Source: Apostichopus japonicus
Lineage: Eukaryota > Echinodermata > Holothuroidea > Aspidochirotida > Stichopodidae
Direction: 5' to 3'
DNA: 64,000 nt
Assembly: GCF_037975245.1 (NCBI RefSeq)
Contig: NC_092580.1
Coordinates: forward strand, 6,796,501 to 6,860,500
The translations under genes were made by a program, and so were the position numbers. Of the stretch, positions 12,301-24,300 are shown piece after piece (within the stretch, counting starts at the first letter, position 1; every line of letters begins with the position of its first letter). The notes under the pieces were generated by a model. The model saw nothing but the letters and a program-made list of their open reading frames with translations. It was not told the DNA's origin and did not search any database.

Positions 12301-15300
12301 GAATCCAAGTCAAAGGGCACAGTGTTGGACCTGAATATAATATAATTACTTAGTGGCATGGTCATCTGATTTGTTTTGTTATAAGGTGGTAGGAATGGAA
12401 ATTTGTTTCAAATTTTCCATCTGGGGCACTAGCCTAAGTGTTAAATACAGGCTTCCTAGTTTTCTTACTGTGGCCCTTTATTTGAATGATAGAGATATTG
12501 TATTAGTTAGAAAAATAAGTGTAACAAAGGTGCAATAAGGTTAGGTTTGCAAGGTCTTATGGTCAGCCTGTCTAGCTTTACCAAAATGAACAAGTATCTG
12601 TCTCCTTTATTATTAGTAACAGATATAATCTACCATTGTATAATTTAAACCATAACATTAAGAGATAATGTACTGTACTGTCAAAAAAAGCCTGTTTTAA
12701 TTCTTTTTTGCATGACACTGGTTTGCAAAATTTGAATGCGTTTTTGTTTGTCCATAGAAGATGAGCAGATCACATGGTATATAAATAAAATTGTCTTAGT
12801 TCTTATTTGTTCAAACTTACATTTTGATCAACAGAAAATGCAAAACAATTTGCTTTTTTTATTTCATTTTATTAAGGTATTGCTTCGACAAGCAGCAGAG
12901 CGGAAAAAAAATGAGCCCAGATTTTATGAATATTAGAGGAAAAGACCGTGTTGCCATTGAAGTGAGGTACCACTCTATGTTGAAGAAACTAGATACAATT
13001 CTTGACAAGGAAGACATACAGATCTTGAAAGGTAAAGTACTCTCTTCAATGTGTGGTTCATTGAGTGTTCAGGGGTGGATCTAGGACTTTTGGAATATGG
13101 GGGTCCTCCCCCAAGGAAAATTAAAAAAATTCTCTAAACGCTTTGAGATGCAATATCAGGTTAATCTTTCCATTGAAATTATTAAAGAAATTTGCAACAT
13201 ATTTCTGGCTGAATTGTAATTATATTGGTACCCCATCATAAAATGTGAGACTCAAAAATATCCAATTTCATGGTACAAGGTGTTCTGTTCATCTCCTCCT
13301 CAGAGCAGAGTTTACCACCAACAAAAGATGCTCTGATACAGCATGTTAAGCGCTGCACCAACCAGGCTGCTATTCACAGTAGGGCATTGCAGCCAAGGAT
13401 TGATGCACTCTCACCAGAGGGACATGGATGTAAACTTGAAAATGATGACCTTATAATCACTTGGATGACGAAGCCACCTGACCCAGATGTTTTGCTTCAG
13501 TGTGTCAGCAGTAGCTGTAGAGTCGGCAAATGTCTTAAAGGAAGATGTTCCTGAATGAATGCACAACTACCGTGTACAGACCTATGTAAATATAGAAATT
13601 GCAGCAACTTCCAAGAAGATGTTGAGATTGTTGATGCAGGGGAAGATGATTTGGAGGATGAACTGTGATGGTGTTAAATCTTGATATCTTAGTCTGAAAT
13701 TTTAATCAAGTTTGAAGTTTGTGAAGAGGGTTAACTTTTTCAAAGTCATGGTGTCATTATTTTGTTCCCCTGAGAGTTTAAAGGAACCAGTAAACATGAT
13801 CTTATTCATATATTCATTTTAGCTATTAGTAGTTTTACGTAGATTACCCTACCTACCAGACACCTTTGATAAATATCCACATTTTCTTCAAATCACACTT
13901 TTTTTTTAGAGGGGATGGGAGGGGGGAGGAGGGTGTTATGGGCATGCTTTACCTCTTGCATATTCGCAACTACATTTACTGATGACGATGACGCAAATAC
14001 TGCGTCCTGAAACCAGTCAAAGGTTTATATACTGTTGTTGGGGAACCATCGCCCCTGACCCTGTTCCAATATCACGGTTCTTTATTGTTTGCCGTAACAT
14101 TTCGTTACCTGTTTTATTCATATTGTTAATATGTTCTGTGCATCTGTTCAAGTTTTGACTGAAGGATATTCAAGTCTTTAGTGACTTTTATTTCATCTAA
14201 TTATCTTCACCTCTACTACGGAATAGACTTTCCCTTTTCCATACCATATCTGACTTCCATGCAGTGAATTGAAGTGGATACTGTTAAGACTAGTACAACT
14301 GTCCTTGGATGAACTTTTAATCACTTATTAATTCCACGCCACGCCTTTTGATGAAGAACCTGTATCTTGAATCATCGCAAAGGCCCAGCTCTACTACACC
14401 ATTGAGTGTATCGACCCAGTCTTAATAGATACATTATTTCTTTATATCTGGGGCTTAAGTTAACTGTCTTCGTTATTCACTTATTTGTACCATTCACCTT
14501 TATAATTCATATTATTTGTAGAATATAGAACTATTATTTTTCAAAATACCATTCGAAACCTTGTCGATCTTTTCTTTTATGCGTTAACTCCCTTGGAAAC
14601 TCTTTTTGCAGGAATACGAATTATAAACATGTCGTTTCAGTAACAAGGAGAAAGTACCTAGTTTTGCAGGAGACTGTAGAAAGAGTACTAAGGTAACGGA
14701 TATATACCAACTATAACTTTATTTCACATCTACGATATGCCATGACGTCTTAGTGTGCCAACTTATATATTGATTTATACAAAAGAAATAGCTCACTGGT
14801 CTTGGGGCATTGGTACATCTCATTGTAACTAGGGATTTAGCTACATGTAAAGTAGAGGGGGAGGGGTCGCATTTGTAAAACAGTTTGGATGGGGAGTGTA
14901 ACAATTATGGAGAGGAGCTTTTCATTATATGTGTATATTTACCCATACATGCACAGACGAAATGCATTCATAACATAGGGGGAAAATCTAAAAATATTTG
15001 ATTTATTACAAAGCATTATATCTGAGTTTATTAAAAGTGGTACATTTTTATAATTAAAATCCTTAAGTTATAATGTGCAAAAATTGTATTTCATATTTCA
15101 AAGTTGAAAATGTGATTTTTTACCATTTTGGCAAAAATGGAGGGGGGGGGGCCACAACTTGTAATGCCTGAAAACAACCCTCACTGACCCTTAGACCAGA
15201 ATCCTCTTCCACCATTCTTGTAACCCTGACCCAACTATTATACAAAAAAAATATATCAGTCGTAATTTAACATATAAGAAAAGAGTGGTATGTATGCACC

Positions 15301-18300
15301 ACTGTACCAAATCTAACGTTAGCACATGTGTTCCTAATACATAGCATCGTAGCACGTAATGTCTACATAACATACCCAATTTCAAGGGTTTCTTACAAAA
15401 ATACTGCAGGAAATTTTTTGGAGAACTTTTGATATAATGTTTGTGATGCATTAAACTACCCCAAAATGCATTAAAAATCTAGACCCGGTGTTGCTGGAAC
15501 GAAACTGATTTTACAGCCACATTTTGAGCTTCAGCTAATGGCCTATACAGGAGGAAACAAACATTTTGAAATTATTGGAATTTTTGAAGTAATGAAAGGT
15601 TTGGAATTGATCATTTAGGGAAAGTGTACAATTGTAATGGTTTGTATTTGTTTTAGCAGAAACACTTGATCAACATACCGTGTTGCTTTTAGCCCCCTCT
15701 GACATCAAAGTTTATCTGTTACAGCAGCAAATAATTCTGATGGTTTAGTCAAGGGAATCTGAAAAAAATTCATTGCTTTGAAGTGGAGAAGCCATCATTT
15801 ACTGCTCCCTATCAAATTTTGACCAGAATTCCTATGGTCCAACTGTGCATGTCTTGTACTGCCTGGTCTGCAGTGTTTAGTACTTTTTGTTGCTTTTTTA
15901 ACTTCTTTTCAGCTTTCTAATTGCAACCAATTAAATAGTTTCATTTTACCCAGATGACAATTTGCCAATGTCATTGTGCATTGTGCATTTACTGCCAAGG
16001 TACTTCTCATAGTCATTACCAGCTTGTTGTGTTCAACAGCTGAGGGTGGAGAAGGGAGGGGATTGGGGTATTTGTGTTGGCAATCGTTCACAAACAGTGC
16101 TTTAGATATATATGTTTATTTTTTAAGATTACCATGATATATGTCTTCACAAATATACATAGATGACAAATGGGATTTTATTATTTTTCTTACTCAGGTC
16201 AACTTAAATGTTACTCATCTCCCAACTAATGAAAACTACTCCTGTCATTTTGGGAACTTTATCTCTAAAGCCTTTGTCATTGGGAGGAATCAGCTGGTCT
16301 GTCAAAGTCCTGACGTGGCCACTTTACCAAACATCCCTGTAGGAGGTAACTAGTTAATAAAATGGTACTTTTGACAAAAGTGTTATGATATACATATTAA
16401 CCATACGATATAGGCTGATCACAGTCTCTAAACAGTATTATGTTAAGTTAACAGTGATAGAAGATTCACAATGACGTACAGGTTAACCATACGATATAGG
16501 CTGATGACAGTCTCTACACAGTATTATGTAATGTAAACAGTGATAGAAGATTCACAATGATCTTTGTGTATAATGAGTGTGAGTTATGTTAAAATATCTC
16601 CAGACGGCTTTATGCAAATTAAAAGCTCTTTCGACCCCATAATAAAATTCACAGTTGTAGGTTTACAATTAACCGTGTGCAACTTCAATGAGTACTGCTG
16701 TATTAATTATTACTGCTGTTTTATGTTCCTGTTTCCTAAAATGTACAAGACGTTGGTTTATTGCTAAAAAATATATGAGTTGCTATCGCTTTTGCTCCCT
16801 GCTTTATACTTTGTAATTGAACAAGTCTACGATTGAAAACTTTTTGCTGTCATATAAAAGTGTAATATGAAACATTTTGTCATTCTTTGGTAAGTTTTTG
16901 AAGTTACTTGTAAGTTGGATGAGCTAGCTCAAATGTAACTTTGATCATCTTTAGCAGCATTTAGTTATCTTGGATGACAACAGAACTGTTAAAACTCTGC
17001 CAGGTATAGTAAACGCATGCCTGGAAAGGACTGGATCAATTTTATGCTTATATATATATTTAGAACAAGGACATATATTTATTTTATTAGTAAGTACATT
17101 TTCTCTTCCAACACCAGACGATGCTGTAGAGGTTGAGCTGTCTCTGTCATCATCAGAATATAACATTACGTTTGTCAGCATTCCTTACTACTTCTTTGAT
17201 TGTAACAGAATTACTGGGTAAGTTAACATCATTTGGTGCAAGAACCAAAGTTTGCTTAAAACTTACATATTTCTATGTTTGAATGTGTTTTTTTGGTTTT
17301 GCATTTGCTATAACCTGATTCTTTCTGTTATCTTCATTCTTGGTTCTATTCAAGGCTGATATGGTATCCTATGATCCATGAAACCAATTGTTATATCTCG
17401 GCAATAATGGTTGTGGACTCCATTATCACAAATCCCTAATATCAGAAAGTGTGATGGTAAATTCTAGAAACATGCTATACTATGCATTATTCCCCACATA
17501 TTGAAGTTGCCATTGGAGTCGGATGGTAGGGTGCGTTGGTATATGGATATACCAGCTTTACCTGGTATTTCATTCAGACCAATATTGAAGGTATTGAAAT
17601 CTGTCATCAACGAATATATCGAAAATACCAGGTATATCTGACACAAACCTTGCATACCAGGTAAAAATAATACCCGATAGAAATACCGACTCAGAACTTG
17701 AGGAAATTCCTGCTGCTAATGTTTATGGTGTATAACTTACCACTCCCCATAGTCCCCATTGCAACTGTAAACATTCTTGCTTCACAATCTTAGCCAATGT
17801 ATTGCACTTGTTGCTTTACTGTACCAGGATGAAAGGTCAATGAAGGGACACACTGATATGTTTCCTGTGCCAATTACACACGATAATTTGTAACAGTCTA
17901 TGTACGGATAGGGGGGAGAAGGGGGGTTACAGAATACAGCACAGCACCTGTTGGAGGTTTTGAAACACGTGCTTCGGTATGCAAGGAAAGGATTGGATGG
18001 CATGTGTGTGTACATTAATAATTACGAAAAACGAAAAGTGTAATGCCGGTAATCTTACCTAGTTTCGAATGAGGTGTAACAGAAGTGTTAGACATCACCA
18101 TCAATCCCAGAAAATACACACACAGCTTGCTCCCGTCGGTAATTAGACACTAGTGTACAGTCAGTACATACAGCTGCGATCAATACCCACAGCACAGTGT
18201 ACAAACTATACAGCGATGGATATCTCATGTCCAGTTATAGGTAACACGGTATCACATTTCATTAATGTCTGCAGGGAAAGTTAACTTTTCACTGGGCGGC

Positions 18301-21300
18301 ACACGGTTTGGGGCGAGTCTTCAATGCCTTTAATAAGTCACATGTCCCATTGTCAATCATAATTTGTGTCAGTGTCAGCAATATATTGAATGATATTATT
18401 ATGTAGCTAACACTGAATAGATACTTACATATGAGTATTTTTTATTTTCGTTAGATGTGTAGACTGTTCTACCCAGTGGGATTGTAACTGGTGTGTAGAT
18501 GACTTTACCTGCAGTTTCAAGACAGACCCTCTCTGTGGTGATTTCATTGTGAGTATTAGCGATAACCACCCTTATTTACATGATATTTGCAGTTAACTCT
18601 TATTGGCTAACTAGTGTCATAAGTGACAATCTCTGTCAAACAACCATTTTTGCAATAACAGTCAGTGTTCTCAGTGTTAGAAATTGTAGAATAAGATATT
18701 CAATTACCTTTGGAACATACCATAATACTTCTCTATGCTGATGACCATGTTGTCTCACTATACTATTATTTTTGAAAAATGTTTGCATAGCTTGAGTAAA
18801 TTATTTTGTCTGCATGTTGATAAAAAAGTAAGTTTTAGCTGTGTAATATAAAAACTAAGGAAACTTGCATGCAGTCCTGATGAGAGATGACATCACCTGA
18901 CAAGTGTTCTAACAGATCTTATGTACATCTAATGCTAGTAACTGATGACATTTGCACAATTGAGTTTACAAAGGGTATGGACAGTTTGAATTTAGTACTT
19001 CCTTATGAATAGTCTGCTATCCATATCTGGTATTTTTAATGCAACAAGGTTAAGTAGTCTATTCTAAGTGTCTGTCTATGCAATATTGGCTTCACAAGTT
19101 GTATATATTGTTCCATATTCCATTATAAAAGGGATTGTATAATGACACTATGGGGCTAATATGTATACTTGACTCCAATGGTTACTAGTTGCCAGTGCAG
19201 TAAAATGGTTTTGTTCAGTTTCAAGTAGAAAGACATTCTGTTTAAGTTGTTGGACACAGCTTCAATGATAATGTAATAAGTCCTCTCTAACTAAAACCTG
19301 TATATAGTCAATAATGTCAACTATTAACACGGGCACAGTTTGGGGATATCCCATACAGTGGTGTGACCCTTGTATCTACAAGCAACAATAAACTCTTGTT
19401 TATTCTACTGAAGTGGCATATTGACTTTTCCAAAGTAGAAATTGAAAACTTTCCAAACTGCTGTGACTTGAAACCTGTTATACCCACTAACAGTTGACAG
19501 TGTGCTGTCTATAGTACATGATTGTATTAAAGGAACTGTATAATGGCACTACATGGTTAATATCTTAACCTGGCCCCAATGGTTATTAAAGGAAATATGC
19601 TTTGACTGTTTTTAGCTCATACCAGCATGTAGTGCTCGTTGAGCTATTGTAATTATGTTTTCTCTCTATCTATCTGTCTGTTCACATTTGTTAAAGTGCT
19701 TCTCGTACAGCGGCTGTCCATGAATTTCAAAGAAACTTGGATGCAATCATCATTTGGTAGCGGGACATTTAGGTTGTTTGGGATTTTTACGTCAAAGGTC
19801 ATCTAAGGGTCAATAGGGGTCAATTTGTGAAAATCTGCAAAATGCTTCTACTCCTACAGATAGCAATGGATATTAATGAAAGTTAGGCATAATCATCCAT
19901 GACTGGTGGTACCTATAGGGTGTTCACGATTTTTAGATCAAAGGCCATCAAAGGGTCATCAAGGGGTCAATCTTAGGGTGAATGCTTCATATTGCTTGTT
20001 CTTGTGCATGGTTCAATGGATATGGATGAAACTTGGACACAATGGTCCATGGGTGGTGGACCACCATGAAGGTTTCATAAATTGAGGTCAAAGGTCATCT
20101 AGGGTCATTGTTTTGAAATTGCCCAAAATGCTTCTAAAGATACCAATGGCTGTTAATGAAAGTTGGTGATATTAATCCATGACAGGTGTGTCATATTGAC
20201 TGTTTAGTATTTTGTATTTTAGCTTAGGAGGAATCAATCTATGAAACCTTCAACAGCTTTTTCCCCTACAGATAACAATAGATATTAATGAAAGTTAGTC
20301 ACAATCATCTATAAGTTAAAAAAAATCCAACAGGCTCATTTATTAAGAAAAACTTGTCCAAATGATCAATCTGGTGTGAGCTACTACACCATTGGTGCTC
20401 TAGTTAAATTTGTCTACCTGGATGGGACCTCCATGTACAACGCCTCAGACCTAGCAAAGTAGTATTGGTGCTCCACCAACCTAGTGTCAGGGGCGGCGTC
20501 AGGGTTTGGAAAGTGGGGGCGGGCAACAAAACCAATATCTGTTGGTTGATCATTTTCCAACTGACCAGTATTCACGAAATTGACGTAGACGCAGGAAGTT
20601 ACTTTTGCATTTGGGAAAGCTGGCTAAGTGTGAGTTTGTTTGTGTTGTGGGGGAGGGGAGGGGTCAAAGGGGAGGGCCCTCCCCTTTGGGAATTTTTTGA
20701 ATATTTTAAGGCCCTCAGATGCAACATGGTGCTACAAAATGTAATTGCAAGTAGGGTTGTTGGAATTCGGTTTGGTATGGTATATGTTACAGAGGAACAT
20801 AATGGGGTTGTTGACAGTTACGTTTGAACTGACTGGTTAAAAAAGGGTTACCATATAACAGGCTCAAGCACCACCCGTCCCAGCACCACCCGTCCCAGGT
20901 TGGGGGAATGGAAAATCGATGAACATAAATGGCGCCAGAATCGTTCATGGTGCACGAAAAGCGTGCAAAAATAAATTGAAGACGACAATGACAACAATGA
21001 AGCGTGCAATAAAATGAAGACAACAACACCTCTTGACTGTTCATTCACCAACATGTGCTGAGTACAGTATTGTGACGTCATGTCGATTGAAAACAAAGGG
21101 AAACAAAGGAAAGATCCCTCCCATATCCCTGATTTCTTTTAGTTTGGAATTTGGCGTAAGGTTCTCATTGGTCAATTTAGTATGGAATCCGTAGAAAATG
21201 TTATGAATATTCATAGTTTAATTTACCATTTGAACTGGGATTATAGGACTTCCCATACAAAAGTCACGGTGCCCGACAGCCCCCACAGTGTACTCTCATT

Positions 21301-24300
21301 GAAAATGTCCTAAAATCTCTATTTTCATTTAAAATTGGCGTAAGGTTACCGAAATATATATGGAATAAGGCATACACCACCAGAAAGCTAACCGTTTAAG
21401 CTTTCAAAATGTGGATGGTCCAATATGATTGACTAAATGCACATGAAGATACAGGTCAAAACACACACAAAATGGCTCTTGCGCTACACAGTTAGGACCC
21501 TCTCGGAGTGCCGTGAGCGCTATGTTCCGTTTTGAACTCACATCTGGATGAATGACATGAATGTTGAATGAATGAGAAACCCACCTGTAAATTTACCGAG
21601 TTAATATTTGAAAAACAAGAAAAGAAATTTATGATCATATATAAGGGTCACTATAGGCTATTTTCTGGAAGATACTACAAAATACTTGTTGCATTAAAAT
21701 TCATATTTTATCACCTAGAAGTGCTCCTAACTACTGTTGAGTAGTGTTTCAATTGGTGTCAAAGTTGATTTAGATCATGTTTGATCTGTGATAAAGATTA
21801 TTTGATTGAAAATTAACTTTATTTGGATTGCTGGGAATGTAGGCCCCATAGTTGTATATAATTACTTGAGGTTAGTTTTTGCATACGCTGTCATTTCCAG
21901 GTTAAGATTAAATTATTGGACACTGTTTTCATTCAATTGTAACTTTGTTTTTCCTAGATGGATTCTGAAGATTGCCCTATGCTTAGGAGTGGAGATATTT
22001 TTATCCCTAATGGTCTCAACAGAGAGATTATCTTTACCGTCCAAACTCCCACAGCATCTACTAATATATCAAACAAAGTAAGTAGACTACCAAATGTTAA
22101 TTCTCCTTAATGGTCTTCCCTGAGTATTCTCACCTCCTACTGCATCTGCTAGTATATCAAACAAATTAAGTATTTATATATCAAAGTGAATTACTTTGAA
22201 GTGGTATAACTTAATGAAAGAGCTTTGATGTCCAACAGTTGATATTAATTCTACTATCTATTTGTATATAAAACAGATAAAGTGGATTTCAGAACATTGT
22301 TATTCCTGAGTATTTTTCCAACGGAACAATGGAATCCATTTCCCGAAAGTGTCAATCCATAATATCACAATGAAAGTTTATGCTGTGCACTTGACATGAG
22401 TTCATTCAGAATGTTCTCATAATTCTTCAGCAAATTACACTAACATAAGTTCCTGCTTGATTGAATCTTTTCATATTATGTTTGAATCTTTGTTGAAACA
22501 CACACTGTAAGTTGAGTTCATAGACAAGCAAAGATATTATATATTTCAAAGTGAAAATCATTTTGTAGCATCATTTTTCCAGTTTTCTTATAATGTGCAA
22601 ATTCCCTCTGTTACAGTTGCTAGGTGGATGCCGCATGAAACAACATTATCATTGACAATATATATTTGACATGAATTCCCATTGATGTTGCAAAAGCAAA
22701 TGTCTTAAAGTTGGTTTAATGTCATTCACTACTTACCATCCTCACTCTGATCTTGCTATCCAACAAATTTGAACATTAACTGACTTTCTCTCTCCAATGC
22801 AGGAATACAAGTGTGTCATTGGTTATGAACAAACAGAGATTGTATTGGAGGCCACTCTTTCTAACAAAAGTGGAGAGAATTTCACTGTTACTTGTAAAAT
22901 GACACAGGCAAGAGATAGGAACAACTTTTATATCTATAATCTCTAATGAGGTTGTGTTTATCCGAGAGACAATAGAAAGTTAATTACCGAAACTATGCAC
23001 ATTTCAGGAATAAAAAGAAAGAAGGAATAAACAGAAAGATTAAACAGAATGAAGGTTGCCATTGCAAAAAGTGATATGTATTATTATTTATCTGCAGGGG
23101 CGGAGCCAGGATTTTGAGAAAGGGGGGGGGCCGACATCCCGATAGTAGCACTTTAGTGATCTGCATCCTGGCGGAGGGGTCTAGGGGGAGGGGTTGTCCC
23201 CCTCCCCCTTGGAAATTTTTGGTTAATTGTGAGTGCTTAGATGCAAAATGGTGAAACATTTCGCCAAAAACTAGAAAAACCAGAAACGTTGCAGACACGC
23301 TTTTTTGTGCAAATATTCTTTCTCGATAGACACATATTTAACAACGCTCAACAGTGTATGTACAATGGATACACTATTATTGCGTCGATTCGTTTTTTCT
23401 TTTGCGCGAAAATTATGACACCAGATTCACCCCAAGAAAAAACATAAAACAGATATATTCAATGAGACAATTATGATATACTTATTAATGAAAGGAGGGT
23501 GTAGGCGGTTTTACACTATCTAACGCAACGTAGTCGCCAAGAACCTGAAGTATTTTTAAGGGAGGGCCCGATAATAAGCGGAAACGGATCACCGACCGAA
23601 AAAATATCGGAATTTGTGGACTATTTCTTGCTTCCTATTGTATTAAAACAAAGCACCTATGTGAAAGACACAAATCACATTCTGAAAATTGTGGAAGCCA
23701 CCCCGTTACCAAAAGCAGTAGTACTTGTTACACTCGATGTCGTCGCCATGTATACCAATACTCCCCAAGAGGAGGCATTAGATATATGTCAAGAAGTCTA
23801 TGAAAAGGAAAAAAGCGAATATGGAATAAATGAAATATCTTCCATATCCATGCGCAAACTAATTGAACTTATTTTTAACAAGAAACTGTTTCGAGTTCAA
23901 TAACCAATTCTATCTACAAAAGATCGGTTGCGCCATGGGTAGCCAAGCCTCTCCGGAAATCTGTGATATCGTCATGCATAGACTGGAAAACCAGATTTTA
24001 CCGACAGATAATAAAATCTTAAAATGGCTCCGCTATAGAGATGAAATTCTATTGCTTTACGACGGTTCACCTCAGGAACTTGAACAACTAGTAAACAGGT
24101 TGAATGAAATTCACCGCTTCTTAAAGTTTACGGTAGAAATATTACACACCGAGGTAACATACCTAGATTTGAAAATCTTCAAAGGTCCAAGGTTTGAAAC
24201 CAATGGGTTATTAGACACCAAAGTCTACACCAAACCCACGGAAACCTTCCAATACCTCGACAGAAACTCTGCACACCCACTTGCCACTTTTAAAGGCTTC

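Larger units (their letters stand above)
11408..15554. mobile_element. 4.1-kb TIR element carrying a decayed gene
   Basis: Left end about 11408-11490 and right end about 15462-15554 are inverted copies of each other over about 80 bp. Both share AGGCCAT-AGCTGAAG and TTTCGTTCCAGCAAC, then CGGGTCTA. Flanks AAATAAAC and AAACAAAC may be an 8-bp target duplication with one change, but this is low-complexity. The element lies whole inside one plexin intron and contains the pseudogene at 11719-13668. Bases 13680-15400 within it hold no clear gene. Confidence 0.65.

Noticed and set aside
17500-17670. Repeated ACCAGGTA words in both directions
   Set aside because: Short and irregular; no ends or duplications to define an element.
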